Below, one piece after another: positions 52,863 to 61,889 of a stretch of DNA of 64,000 bases (positions within the stretch are counted from its first letter, which is position 1; the number at the start of each line of letters is the position of its first letter). The position numbers and the translations under genes were made by a program. Source of the DNA: Deltaproteobacteria bacterium. GTDB lineage: Bacteria > UBA10199 > JACPAL01. The DNA lies in assembly GCA_016180855.1 (NCBI GenBank), contig JACPAL010000004.1, positions 1-64,000 of the forward strand. Direction: 5' to 3'. The notes under the pieces were generated by a model that was not told where the DNA came from, did no database searches, and saw only the letters and a list, made by a program, of their open reading frames with translations.

Positions 52863-53837
52863 CTACTCTGAAAGGATGCGCTTAAACTCTGTTGTTAATA
52901 ACGGAATGAGTTGGAAGAGATCGCCCACAATTCCGTAATCCGCCTTCTTGAAAATAGGGGCCTCTGGATCTTTGTTGATTGCAACAATCACTTTGGAGGT
53001 TCTCATGCCAGCCAGATGTTGGATAGCGCCCGAAATGCCGCAGGCGATGTAAAGATTAGGATTAACGGTCTTCCCCGTTTGACCGACCTGCATATCGTGC
53101 GAGGCATAACCCGAGTCGACCGCCGCCCGTGAGGCGCCGACCGTTGCTCCGAGGGAATCGGCTAGACCTTGAAGAAGCTTGAAATTCTCAGCGCTCTTCA
53201 TGGCACGACCCCCGGAGACGATGACGGAGGCCTCTGTCAGATCGGTTTTACCAACTTGACCTTGAAGGATCTCCCTAACGACTGCCTTGAGCTCACCGGG
53301 ATCAATCTCTTTCTTGAGGAGCTCGGCCTTTTGGCCGACGGAAACCACTTTGGGGATGAAAGAGTTTGGCCGGGTGGTTGCCATCTGAATCGGCGTCTGA
53401 AAGAGCACATCGGTCAATGCCTTCCCGGCAAAAATCGGCCTTGTGGCGACCAGCTTGCCCTCGTGAACCTTCAAGTTTGTGCAGTCGGTGGCCAGACCGG
53501 CACCGACCTTGGCCGAAAGTCGGGGGAAGAGGTCCTTGCCAAAGGGGCCGGCCGTACCAAGCACAATGGAGGGAGAAACCTCTTTGATAAGCGCCTCGAG
53601 TACTTTTGCGAATCCGTCAGGGCTGTACTTTGTCATTTTTGGTGAGGAGACCAGATAAATCTTCTTGGCCCCAAAGCTTCCGAGGTCTGGCGCCTCTGGG
53701 AGGGTAGCTCCCACAAAGGCAACCAAAACTTCAGCGGAGAGTTGGGAGCCGATCTCCGCCGCTTTCGAGACAAGTTCCTCGGTTACTTTTCTGACCTTGC
53801 CTTCTTGATGTTCACCGATGACTAAGATGTTGCCCAT
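52863..53837 (-). CDS. etfA: Electron transfer flavoprotein, alpha subunit
   Basis: 324 aa from [15 protein letters not shown] with GAGGGAAAT upstream; in-frame codons to 53918 come from the repeat in front and are not part of the family. The C-terminal FAD-binding region is complete ([72 protein letters not shown]). It carries electrons from acyl-CoA dehydrogenases to the quinone pool with EtfB. It is separated from etfB by a repeat-flanked DUF559 cassette. Confidence 0.95.
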   Translation of the reverse strand: MGNILVIGEHQEGKVRKVTEELVSKAAEIGSQLSAEVLVAFVGATLPEAPDLGSFGAKKIYLVSSPKMTKYSPDGFAKVLEALIKEVSPSIVLGTAGPFGKDLFPRLSAKVGAGLATDCTNLKVHEGKLVATRPIFAGKALTDVLFQTPIQMATTRPNSFIPKVVSVGQKAELLKKEIDPGELKAVVREILQGQVGKTDLTEASVIVSGGRAMKSAENFKLLQGLADSLGATVGASRAAVDSGYASHDMQVGQTGKTVNPNLYIACGISGAIQHLAGMRTSKVIVAINKDPEAPIFKKADYGIVGDLFQLIPLLTTEFKRILSE

Positions 53838-53841
53838 ATTT

Positions 53842-53899
53842 CCCTCACCCTCCTCTAACCTCTCTATCGCCATTTCCCTCTCCCGCCGGGGGGAGAGGG
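53842..53899. repeat. 58-bp repeat next to etfA (right arm of the cassette)
   Basis: CCCTCACCC (53842-53850), then about 25 bases, then the hairpin CCCTCTCCC/GGGAGAGGG (53876-53899). The same parts in inverted order are at 54548-54604. Confidence 0.75.
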
Positions 53900-54264
53900 C
53901 TCGTGATTGCCAGTGCAATTGTTGCTACGACACTTCCGAGATTATTTTCCACCTCGGCATTTTTAAATCGGATCACCTGAAAACCTTGACCTTGTAAATA
54001 AGTGTCGCGATCCTGGTCGTATTCGATCTGCTCTGCTTCATTATGAATGCCACCGTCAAGTTCAATAATCAATCGTTTCTCAACGCAACAAAAATCAGCG
54101 ATGTAGTGGTCGATCGGTTCTTGCCGTCGGAATTTGACACCAAGTTTTTGGTAGCGTAACGCCCTCCACAAAATAGATTCGGCAGGGGTTTGGGTACGCC
54201 TTAGTAGGCGCGCTTTTTCAGTTGTGTTTTTTCCCTTATCCATAGAGATTTCAACTGTCGTCAT
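53845..54264 (-). CDS. DUF559 endonuclease-like protein
   Basis: 139 aa of the DUF559 family, related to very-short-patch repair nucleases and restriction-endonuclease folds: RLLRRTQTPAESILWRALRYQKLGVKFRRQ, then IADFCCVEKRLIIELDG and YDQDRDTYLQGQGFQVIRF. The D-x-x-C and E-L-D-G residues of the active site are present. The C-terminal SPLPPAGEGNGDREVRGG is encoded by the flanking repeat, as is often the case for this family. GAGAGGAAA lies before the ATG. Function is unknown; it may act in DNA repair or as a selfish nuclease. Confidence 0.82.
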   Translation of the reverse strand: MTTVEISMDKGKNTTEKARLLRRTQTPAESILWRALRYQKLGVKFRRQEPIDHYIADFCCVEKRLIIELDGGIHNEAEQIEYDQDRDTYLQGQGFQVIRFKNAEVENNLGSVVATIALAITSPLPPAGEGNGDREVRGG

Positions 54265-54276
54265 TTTCCTCTCACG

Positions 54277-54531
54277 TCAAAAGGAGAGGGCCCGAAAGTT
54301 GATCCAATGATTAAAATTGAAGCGATTAAATCCTCCTGACTGGCCTCTTTGGCGATCCTCGGCAATTTTCAGATACGTTTTATCCGCCTCCGCCAGAAAA
54401 CCCTGCCGTCTTGCGGCGATGAATGGTCCGGAGATCCGAAGTATTGGCAGAGGAGGGTCGGTGGCTACGGGGATTCCGCCAAGAAACCCCGCGGTCTTGC
54501 CGTGGGGAGCTTCATTGTAGACATCACTCAT
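54277..54531 (-). CDS. Doubtful hypothetical ORF in the DUF559 cassette
   Basis: 84-codon frame (MSDVYNEAPHGKTAGFLGGIP...), no ribosome site and no recognised domain. A frame of similar quality exists on the other strand. It lies inside the repeat-flanked stretch and may be noncoding. Confidence 0.2.
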   Translation of the reverse strand: MSDVYNEAPHGKTAGFLGGIPVATDPPLPILRISGPFIAARRQGFLAEADKTYLKIAEDRQRGQSGGFNRFNFNHWINFRALSF

Positions 54532-54547
54532 TGAGTTAAATCTGCAG

Positions 54548-54604
54548 CCCTCTCCCCCAGCGGGAGAGGGGATTTGCCATCCCGAAGATTCTTGCGGGTG
54601 AGGG
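54548..54604. repeat. 57-bp repeat next to etfB (left arm of the cassette, inverted)
   Basis: Hairpin CCCTCTCCC/GGGAGAGGG (54548-54570), then about 25 bases, then GGGTGAGGG (54596-54604), which directly touches the etfB stop codon. It is the inverted counterpart of 53842-53899. Confidence 0.75.
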
Positions 54605-55381
54605 CTAGATCACCTTCGCCTCTTCCCGAAGTAACCTCACCAACTCCTTTACCACCTGCTCCGGTTCTCCCTGAAGCATTTTGCCGGCCTGTCGCTCCGG
54701 TGGAAGCCGATAGTTCGTGTTGATTGTCCTTGGCTTGGCATCTCCCATCAATTCCGTTGCCTTGAGCGTAAGGAGCGGTTTTGTCTTTGCCTTCATGATG
54801 TTCGGCAGCGAGGCATAACGGGGGGTATTCAGGCCCTTATCACACCCCAGAACGGCGGGAAAGGTGACATCATAAACCTCTTTTGACCCACCCCCGACAC
54901 GGCGATGAACGGTGGCCCCTTTTCGGTCTCCCGTTAATTCAAACTTTTCAACCACCATAACGTGTGGCCAGTTAAGAATTTCTGCGGCTATCTGGGGGAC
55001 TTGTGCCGCGTCATCATCAATCGCCTGTTTTCCGCAGAATACCAGGTTAAATCCTTCCTTCTGAACGACCTGTGTGAGCAACGTGGCGGTGGCGAAAGAA
55101 TCGAGTGTGAGGCCTCCATCATCAATATGAATCGCCCGGTCGGCGCCCATCGCGAGTCCCGCGCGGAGCGCATCGACGGTCTGTGAAGGTCCGAGACTCA
55201 CAAGAACGACCTCTCCCGAACCTATTTTTTCCTTTGTTTTGAGAGCCTCTTCGACGGCGAATTCACAATACGGATTCACGATCTGTTTGATGCCATTCGT
55301 TTCGATACCCGAACCATCCGGCTTGACACGGATTTTTGTTTCGGTGTCCGGAACCTGTTTGATGAAGACCCCTATTTTCAT
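54605..55381 (-). CDS. etfB: Electron transfer flavoprotein, beta subunit
   Basis: 258 aa from MKIGVFIKQVPDTETKIRVKPDG; the frame is open to 55426, but the family starts here. It binds AMP and pairs with EtfA. AVEEALKTKEK, GAD-RAIHIDD and FCGKQAIDDDAAQVPQIAAEIL are family motifs. Its ATG overlaps the stop of the TetR gene (ATGA). Confidence 0.95.
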   Translation of the reverse strand: MKIGVFIKQVPDTETKIRVKPDGSGIETNGIKQIVNPYCEFAVEEALKTKEKIGSGEVVLVSLGPSQTVDALRAGLAMGADRAIHIDDGGLTLDSFATATLLTQVVQKEGFNLVFCGKQAIDDDAAQVPQIAAEILNWPHVMVVEKFELTGDRKGATVHRRVGGGSKEVYDVTFPAVLGCDKGLNTPRYASLPNIMKAKTKPLLTLKATELMGDAKPRTINTNYRLPPERQAGKMLQGEPEQVVKELVRLLREEAKVI

Positions 55382-55953
55382 TGGGTTATTCCGTAAATAA
55401 ACATAAGGGATAACTGCTCCGCACAAATCTCCAAACTATATTTTTTATCTTTCATCAAGAGCCAATCGAGCGCCATTTCGTCAACCGCTCCGAAGAGTGC
55501 CCTCCGAAGAACCCTGGCGTCAAGATCTTTTCTGAAACGATTCTTCTCCTGCCCCTCATGAATAATGGACTCAACCAAATGGAGATATTCTGCGAATTTT
55601 CCCCCGCGGTATTCCTTCATAAATTTGGAGGATTGTCGGAGCTCAATCTGAAGGACTTGCGCAAGATTTGGATTCTCTTGAACCAGTTTGAGATGGAGGG
55701 AGACAAATCGCTTCAGTTTTTCTTCAGGGGAGAGATTGCCCAAAATCTCTTTATTCACCGCTTTGGTAAAGAGATCAATGGAATGCTCAAAGATGGAGAT
55801 AAGGAGGTCGTCCTTGTTTTTGAAGTAGAGATAAATCGTCCCTTCCGCGACGTTTGCCCTTTTGGCAATGTCCGCAATCGTGGCGTTGTAGAAGCCTTTC
55901 TCTGCGAAAACCTCTGTGGCGGCACTAATAATGCGAACCCATTTCTCTTTCAT
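55378..55953 (-). CDS. TetR-family regulator (FadR/YsiA-like)
   Basis: 191 aa. N-terminal HTH IISAATEVFAEKGFYNATIADIAKRANVAEGTIYLYFKNKDDLL is close to the acyl-CoA-responsive TetR regulators of fatty-acid breakdown. Starting at MKEKWVRII gives an ATGA overlap with the upstream phosphodiesterase gene; the frame is open to 55992. Coupling to etfB suggests control of fatty-acid oxidation or of this operon. The ligand is inferred from the family. Confidence 0.9.
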   Translation of the reverse strand: MKEKWVRIISAATEVFAEKGFYNATIADIAKRANVAEGTIYLYFKNKDDLLISIFEHSIDLFTKAVNKEILGNLSPEEKLKRFVSLHLKLVQENPNLAQVLQIELRQSSKFMKEYRGGKFAEYLHLVESIIHEGQEKNRFRKDLDARVLRRALFGAVDEMALDWLLMKDKKYSLEICAEQLSLMFIYGITQ

Positions 55954-57395
55954 TCTGCCAGAACCTCTATTCCATCGAGCCCCGAGGGGCAAGGCCTTCC
56001 CAACAGTTTAAGGACTGTCGGAAAAAGATCGACCGAACGGACCGATGGGCCGGTCAACGGGATGTTCGATACGATCGGGATATTCATATGTTCCCAATGT
56101 AACGATCCGTGGGTCGATTTATGTTCCGGCACCTCGTGTCTTTTTCGCAGATCGAATCCCCTGGTTGCTGACAGGACCAAATCGCCGGTTCGTCGGGAGC
56201 GGAAGATCTGAAGCAGTTGCATGAGGGCATCAGGGTACTCGGTGTTGGCCGTGAGATGGAGAGAGTCACGCTCAGACATTGTGGCAGGAAGGGGAGGGTA
56301 GCCAAATGGATCTGTACCAACAATTTGATATTGTAGGGGCGCCCCTTGGCGCGCCCCTGATTTGGGCGCAGCAAGCGGCGCCCCTACATGAACGATCGCC
56401 TCCCCTCTCCGACTCCGGACCCTGATTACTCCCTCGGCCACCTGTCCCGCTATGACATCAATCTCCGGTCTTTCGAGAAGCTTATTGAGCAGGCGGTCTT
56501 TTCTGTTTTCGATTTCATCCCACAGCATCCGCCCCTTCCAACCGTCAGTTCCTTTAAGATAGAGATGGGACATCCCGTTGCCAGAGACCATACTGGCCGC
56601 CTTGAACCGATAACGGAAGACCACCTTTGGGTAGTAAAAGGTCGAAATTCCCAATCCTTCGAGAAACTGGTTTAAGCCAAGATGGGTCTTGGTTTCCGAG
56701 AGTCCATGATCGCTGACAATAAAAATGGCCGCCTCTTCCCACTGGTTCAGGCTTTTGAGTTTCTTATGGAGGGTGCCGATCGCTTCATCAATCAGCTCGT
56801 ACGATTTCAGGGCGTCTGGATGAAAGGGGCTGGCAAGGTGTGAATGTTCATCGATGCCGGGAAAAACGACGAAAAGGAATTCAGGACTTTTCTCCATTTC
56901 ATGGACCATTTTTCTTGCGGCGACCCGGTCCACGAGCGACCAGTGATCGGTCAGATGGGCATAGTACCAGTACCAGATTCGTGAGAACCAGGTTCGGTTA
57001 AACCGGCGTTTGACCCCCCGTGAGACGGAGTTAAAAATATTAAAGGAACGAGGGATTAATTCAAACAGGGTATCGACCTCGTGTGACATGTCTCGCGGAA
57101 TAAAAAAAGTCTCGGCCCCCACATAACTCCGGAATTTGTGAGTGGCGAACGGACGGCGGGAATAGGCCTCTTTGTCAAACCAGCGGATGCCAGGAACATT
57201 GCAGGTTCCCGGGAAACAGCCGGTGAGATACGGCATATAAGCCGGCCCGGTCGTGGAGGGAAAGGCGGAGACCCCTGTCCGAAAATGCGGGAGGTGCTCC
57301 GCGATATTTGGAAGGCGGCCTTTTTTCAAGAGGTCCTGAAAGACGTCAGCACGCGCTCCATCCGCCAGGATCATGAGGCAACGACGGAAGCTCAT
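55950..57395 (-). CDS. Alkaline phosphatase/phosphodiesterase-family protein with in-frame repeat insertion
   Basis: 481 aa of the nucleotide pyrophosphatase/phosphodiesterase fold: LMILADGARADVFQDLL (metal site Asp), FPSTTGPAYMPYLTGCFPG (nucleophile Thr), FPGIDEHSHLASPF, VSDHGLSETKTH and KSTHGSLHWEH, all the expected metal ligands. Starting at MSFRRCLMIL gives an ATGA overlap with the MlaC-like gene; 57410 is also in frame. Residues encoded at 56332-56388 (VGAPLAAPKSGARQGAPLQ) come from a palindromic element inserted in phase. The substrate is unknown; lipid-type phosphodiesters would fit the MlaC neighbour. Confidence 0.85.
   Translation of the reverse strand: MSFRRCLMILADGARADVFQDLLKKGRLPNIAEHLPHFRTGVSAFPSTTGPAYMPYLTGCFPGTCNVPGIRWFDKEAYSRRPFATHKFRSYVGAETFFIPRDMSHEVDTLFELIPRSFNIFNSVSRGVKRRFNRTWFSRIWYWYYAHLTDHWSLVDRVAARKMVHEMEKSPEFLFVVFPGIDEHSHLASPFHPDALKSYELIDEAIGTLHKKLKSLNQWEEAAIFIVSDHGLSETKTHLGLNQFLEGLGISTFYYPKVVFRYRFKAASMVSGNGMSHLYLKGTDGWKGRMLWDEIENRKDRLLNKLLERPEIDVIAGQVAEGVIRVRSRRGEAIVHVGAPLAAPKSGARQGAPLQYQIVGTDPFGYPPLPATMSERDSLHLTANTEYPDALMQLLQIFRSRRTGDLVLSATRGFDLRKRHEVPEHKSTHGSLHWEHMNIPIVSNIPLTGPSVRSVDLFPTVLKLLGRPCPSGLDGIEVLAE
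56332..56388. repeat. 57-bp palindromic element inserted in frame in a coding sequence
   Basis: TGTAGGGGCGCC (56332-56343) and GGCGCCCCTACA (56377-56388) are perfect 12-bp terminal inverted repeats. The 57 bases are 19 codons without a stop in the reading direction of the phosphodiesterase gene. This type of element is common between genes of many bacteria, but an in-phase coding insertion is unusual. Confidence 0.75.
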
Positions 57396-58156
57396 TTTTC
57401 TAAAGTGCATCCTCCCTTTTTCTCAGGCTTTGCCGGTTTGGGGGGAGGAGGAGAGGTTTCAGTGACCAGGCCTGGAGGTCCCCCTTCCTTCTGCTCCAGT
57501 TCCCTGAGTTTGGACTCCATGCGGTGGACAAGATCGTCATACCCGTGTTGACTGATGATGCGATCGAACTGATACCGATAGTTGTCGACCAGACTGGCGT
57601 CATCAACGATGACATCAAAAATTCGCCATGAAGAATCTGCGCGGGTCAATTTATAATGAACGGTGATTGTTAACTGTTCGGAGGGGATCTGGATAGCCGT
57701 CCGAACGCGGGCGATCGATTTTGGTTCGTTAAGAAATAACTCTCCTTCGTAAGAGACGCTGTAAGGGGCCTTGGAGGAGCCCTTGCCGTTGGCATGTTCC
57801 TTTGAAAAGATAGCTTTTTTCTCGAGGAGGCGTGTCATTAAATCGATAAACTTATCCCTCTCCTTCCGATTTAAGTCGTCCCAGTGCTGGCTTAAGGCGA
57901 GCTGACAGAGATGGGCGATGTCGAAGGTTCCGTGGAGGATTTTTTTCTTCATTTCAGCATTGAACTTTTTCTCCTCTTCATCCTTTGGATGAAGGATGTA
58001 GGCATCGAGCATGTTGTCCAGCTCCTGGATGGCACGGGTGGGGGTTCCTTCCGGGGCCTGTTGGGAAGGAGGAACAGCCGTATGAACCAACGGGGCGGCA
58101 AAAACTCCGATCCAGAGGAGAAGAGAGCTGAGCCTAAAAACTGATTTTTCCCTCAT
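57392..58156 (-). CDS. MlaC-like phospholipid-binding periplasmic protein
   Basis: 254 aa. Signal peptide LSSLLLWIGVFAAPLVHTA, then the MlaC/Ttg2D fold (LHGTFDIAHLCQLALSQHWDDLNRKERDKFIDLMTRLL, IQIPSEQLTITVHYKLTRADSSWRIFDVIVDDASLVDNYRYQFDRII). MlaC proteins carry phospholipids between outer and inner membranes. The C-terminal 40 residues are Pro/Lys-rich and end Cys-rich. Both ends overlap neighbours by ATGA. The usual MlaD/E/F genes are absent here. Confidence 0.88.
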   Translation of the reverse strand: MREKSVFRLSSLLLWIGVFAAPLVHTAVPPSQQAPEGTPTRAIQELDNMLDAYILHPKDEEEKKFNAEMKKKILHGTFDIAHLCQLALSQHWDDLNRKERDKFIDLMTRLLEKKAIFSKEHANGKGSSKAPYSVSYEGELFLNEPKSIARVRTAIQIPSEQLTITVHYKLTRADSSWRIFDVIVDDASLVDNYRYQFDRIISQHGYDDLVHRMESKLRELEQKEGGPPGLVTETSPPPPKPAKPEKKGGCTLEK

Positions 58157-59535
58157 GAGGCATCCTTTCCGGTTTTTTGAGAGAGACGGGCTACGGCGAC
58201 GTTGTAATTAAAAACTGCCTCGAAATACTTCCCCCGGGTCTCCAGAAAAGACTGGATCGCATCGACAAAATCTTTTGGTTCTGCGAGGCCGATGTCATAG
58301 TTGCTCTGGGTCAGAAAGAGCAGTTGACGTGAAAGCTTTCCCGCCTCCTCGGTCCGTTCGATCTCCTGCGAGGCGTTCCGAACATTCAGGTAGGCCTCTT
58401 TCAGTTCGAGAACGATTCCATCTCGGGCCAGATCTCTTTGAATTTCTGTTTTTTTCAGTTCGCTCTTTGCCTGGCGGATTTTCGCGGCGGTTCCGTGAAA
58501 GTCAAACTGTCCTGAGAGACGGAGGCCGACGCCGGCGCGGGTGAAGTTGAGGGGATCACTGAAGTCATCCGTTGTTGTGATCCCGGTGACATTGGGAGTC
58601 CTCCCCATCTCAAAAAAGGCACCAAGACCCAGGTTGGGAGTGGTGAGTCTTCTTTCGAGGAACAGTTTTTTTTCACGTGCCTGATAGGCGATATCCAGTT
58701 GTTGCAGGTCATCGCGTTGATCCAGCGCCTCCCCCTGATATTTTTCAAAAGAGGCGAGCGTTGCCTCCGTCCTATAAAGGCGGTCGCTTCTGATGTCGAA
58801 ACCGATGGTTGGATCGACATCGACGAGGATTCGAAGTGCCTCCTTCGCCATGATCTCCTTTTTGTCCACCTCCTCAAGCCGTCGCTCCAGTTCTGCATGG
58901 AACAGTTTTAGTTTGAGCAGGGCGGAAGGGTCTCCTCCTCCCTTCTCCTCCCGCTTCTCGATCTCTTTGCCCAACTCCCTGGCGGCCGTATCAAGGAGAC
59001 GCCGGATCTCACGGGCTAGAAGGATTCCGTTATAGAGCTCATGGACGCGGAGGGCGATCTCTTTTTTCTTCGCCTCCTTTTTTTCCTTCTCCACCCGTAT
59101 TCCCAGGTCTGCCAACTGTTTTCCAGTCCCCACCTTGCCGAAGGTTTGAAGCGGGATGCCAAGCCCCACCTTTAATTTATTGAAGACGGTCAGATCACCT
59201 GAAAAAAAGCTGTCAATCGCGTGGGAGACATCCTTCGGGGCCGGCCCGACGTTGTATTCGTATTCCAGGACAGGAAATCCGATCTTTCGTACCTCATTCT
59301 CCTTCTCCTCCGCGGTCTTGATGTCGTAATCGGCAACCTCCAGTTGGCGGTTCAGGGTTGTTGCCCTTCCAAGGCACTCCTTGAGACTTAAAGAGACGGT
59401 CTTGTGATGGCCGTTCCCCCAGAGCCTCTCCGCCTTCTCGCGGGCTGTCTCTTTCCTCTCCTCCTTGCTGAATGCTGGCGTGGCAAGGAAAAGTATCAGA
59501 AGCAATGCAACGATCCTTGGTGAAGTTGAATGCAT
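58153..59535 (-). CDS. TolC-family outer-membrane efflux protein
   Basis: 460 aa. Signal peptide IVALLLILFLATPAFS, then two OEP repeats with long coiled-coil helices (KTAEEKENEVRKIGFPVLEYEYNVG, and VRNASQEIERTEEAGKLSRQLLFLTQSNYDIGL). It forms outer-membrane channels for efflux or secretion with inner-membrane partners not seen in this window. The stop overlaps the MlaC-like start (ATGA). This starts the fully coupled part of the operon. Confidence 0.9.
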   Translation of the reverse strand: MHSTSPRIVALLLILFLATPAFSKEERKETAREKAERLWGNGHHKTVSLSLKECLGRATTLNRQLEVADYDIKTAEEKENEVRKIGFPVLEYEYNVGPAPKDVSHAIDSFFSGDLTVFNKLKVGLGIPLQTFGKVGTGKQLADLGIRVEKEKKEAKKKEIALRVHELYNGILLAREIRRLLDTAARELGKEIEKREEKGGGDPSALLKLKLFHAELERRLEEVDKKEIMAKEALRILVDVDPTIGFDIRSDRLYRTEATLASFEKYQGEALDQRDDLQQLDIAYQAREKKLFLERRLTTPNLGLGAFFEMGRTPNVTGITTTDDFSDPLNFTRAGVGLRLSGQFDFHGTAAKIRQAKSELKKTEIQRDLARDGIVLELKEAYLNVRNASQEIERTEEAGKLSRQLLFLTQSNYDIGLAEPKDFVDAIQSFLETRGKYFEAVFNYNVAVARLSQKTGKDAS

Positions 59536-59587
59536 GAGAGGGTGGAAACTAGACTAGGGAGAGTCCCTTAGGCAAGCCTAAACAGCT

Positions 59588-61882
59588 TTAAAAACCTCTT
59601 GCCCTGGTGAGCAACCGGTCTTTTTCTATCTGTTCTCTCGCCAGAAGGTCTTTGAGGATATAGGCGACTTGCGTGCCTCCAGCCTGTTGCAGTTGGTACC
59701 ACCCGAGGCTTGAATTGAGAGGGTCCTGAAGCAGCCTGGCCGTCCGATTCGCCTCTCTTTGCCAGTCTTTTTGATGTTTTGATTCTTCTGTTTGTCGCCT
59801 TTTTAGGAGGGCCGCTTCAGCAATCTTTAGACTTCTTTCAAACTGCTCTACTTTTTGTTCCAGCGGGACGAATCGTGGATTTTTTCTAAAGAGATGTTCG
59901 ACGAGATCGGAGGGGCCAACGGGAAAATTGGGGTACCGTCTCCGGGACTTTTCAAATTCTTTCCGGGCCTCCTCCAGTTCATCCAACGCCTCCTGATGTT
60001 TGCGGAGCGCCTCCATGTAATGCTTCCCCTCGATATCCGGATGATCACCGGCGACCAACTCCATGGTCAACGACCGATCCTCGATCTTTCGGGCAAACGT
60101 CTTGTAGCGATCCTGAAGCATTTTCTGCTGCTCATCAGAAACCTCTTCACCCGCCTCCAGTCGATCTTCGATCGCTTCGTACATCTGTCTGTATTCCAGG
60201 TAATCCTTTGAAACCCACTCCACCAGATCCGACTTTGTCTGGGAGTAGGCCCCAAGCCGGGAGCGTCTTCCAAACCACTCCATTCCGGTCAGGAGAGCGG
60301 TCGTGGCGGTAAAGCGGGTCAAATAGGTGAGTCCCCTCAAACCCCTTTGCCAGCGGATCCCCTGGGCGATATTTCCGGCCTCAAACGCGCAAAGGGCCCG
60401 GTATCCCATCTTTTGAATGATCAATGGTTCGATCAGGAATCGTCCCAATGCCAGATGAAACCCTGAAAAAAGGGTGCCGACTATGAGGTTTGAGAAAGGG
60501 GTCCATTCCCGGTCGTGATACCATTGAACGACCGACATCGAACACCAGGGGGTGAAAATGTTTTGGATCACTCCCCGAAGATAGGGAGATTTTCCAAAGA
60601 GGCTACTGCAAAGACCGCCTGCAAGACCGAAGAGGGTAAAAATCAGAACCTCCGGAATCGTTTCACCCCAGTCCACTTTTTCTCCAACCAGGGTTTTGGA
60701 AAGGAACACGGCGCCTCCTATCTCGAGGGCTGAAAAGCTGCCCCGCAGCCCAACCTGTTTGGCGCGTTGGCCGACGGTTTCTGGTGGAGGTCCGTTCAGA
60801 TGGGCATCAATCATGATCCTTCTTGCGGTGATAAACTGGGGTTCCGTTTTCTGGGTGTGAAATTTAACCGATGGTGTTTCAAGCGGGATGTAATCCCCAT
60901 CATTCGGAGCGGTTTCAGGGAGGCCTTGTGGTTCAGCAAGACGAACGACGCTTGCCTCTCCTTGGCCTCGAGGTGAGGCAGCCATTGTTGCAACGGCGTC
61001 GGTCAGCAGTCGACATTGATTGACTCCTGTCTGCCCGGCCAATTCCATCTGGATCTCGGCTCCCGATGTGGCGGTGGTGAGGTTTCTTGCGCCCGGTGGG
61101 AGATGAAGATGCATCCCCTTGCCTCTCATGGCAGGACCGGCAACCATCTCGACCGCTCGTGCCTTGTCATCGATATGACCGATTTGCTCCATCGCTTCGG
61201 CCACGAGCGGTTTGCCGCCAAGTCGTGCATAAGGGGCCCCTTTGTTGGTGTCATATCCTGGGGTGAGGGTCTCTTGCTTGGTGACGGCAAAATCATCGGC
61301 AGTCATCCGGGTTGGATCTCGCCGGTATTGGTCGAATGCATTTTGAATTGCGCGGATCTGATCCTGAAACGTGAAAATGTTCGGGGCCTGACGGACGATC
61401 CCCTCCAGATGCTGGATCGCCTCCCTGGGGTCGCGAGGCAGTGGCTCTTCCGGCTCAATTCCGAGAAAGGCCTTTGCAAAGGCCGGGGATTCATACGCGA
61501 TCGCGGCGACCCGATGATCATACCCTAAGGTATAAAGAACAACTGATTTGCCCGAGCCCTCTGCCAAGCCTAACAGGTAAGCCTGTGCCCCCAGGTAAAA
61601 GTGCGTATGGATCGGGAATGAGGCGGCATCGGGACGGACCCGCAGGAGGGGGATATGCGCCTCTGTTAAAAGATAATCGAGACCTCCCGGCACATGCCGT
61701 CTGATAAGCTGACCGAGACGAATCGGTTCTGACCAGCGGGCGATCGTGTCATCAAGGTCGTGAGAGGGGGAGCCGTAGGTTCGTCCTGCTTTGTGTGCCC
61801 TGTTATAGATTTCCTGATCATAAGGATTTGGTTCGATCCCAAAGCGTCTTAGATGGCCATCCAGGGAGGGGGGGTCCGCCAT
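59588..61882 (-). CDS. 764-aa membrane protein of unknown function
   Basis: Not recognised. The N-terminal 390 residues are soluble (HIPLLRVRPDAASFPIHTHFYLGAQAYLLGLAEGSGKSVVLYTLGYD, a possible P-loop-like GSGKS near residue 110). The middle (about 390-545) has several hydrophobic stretches with Trp and Phe (TIPEVLIFTLFGLAGGLCSSLFGK, IVGTLFSGFHLALGRFLIEPL). The C-terminal 200 residues are a long charged coiled coil. It may be an envelope scaffold. It lies 8 bases after the lipoprotein gene and 52 before tolC, in one transcription direction. Confidence 0.65.
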   Translation of the reverse strand: MADPPSLDGHLRRFGIEPNPYDQEIYNRAHKAGRTYGSPSHDLDDTIARWSEPIRLGQLIRRHVPGGLDYLLTEAHIPLLRVRPDAASFPIHTHFYLGAQAYLLGLAEGSGKSVVLYTLGYDHRVAAIAYESPAFAKAFLGIEPEEPLPRDPREAIQHLEGIVRQAPNIFTFQDQIRAIQNAFDQYRRDPTRMTADDFAVTKQETLTPGYDTNKGAPYARLGGKPLVAEAMEQIGHIDDKARAVEMVAGPAMRGKGMHLHLPPGARNLTTATSGAEIQMELAGQTGVNQCRLLTDAVATMAASPRGQGEASVVRLAEPQGLPETAPNDGDYIPLETPSVKFHTQKTEPQFITARRIMIDAHLNGPPPETVGQRAKQVGLRGSFSALEIGGAVFLSKTLVGEKVDWGETIPEVLIFTLFGLAGGLCSSLFGKSPYLRGVIQNIFTPWCSMSVVQWYHDREWTPFSNLIVGTLFSGFHLALGRFLIEPLIIQKMGYRALCAFEAGNIAQGIRWQRGLRGLTYLTRFTATTALLTGMEWFGRRSRLGAYSQTKSDLVEWVSKDYLEYRQMYEAIEDRLEAGEEVSDEQQKMLQDRYKTFARKIEDRSLTMELVAGDHPDIEGKHYMEALRKHQEALDELEEARKEFEKSRRRYPNFPVGPSDLVEHLFRKNPRFVPLEQKVEQFERSLKIAEAALLKRRQTEESKHQKDWQREANRTARLLQDPLNSSLGWYQLQQAGGTQVAYILKDLLAREQIEKDRLLTRARGF

Positions 61883-61889
61883 AGGTCAT

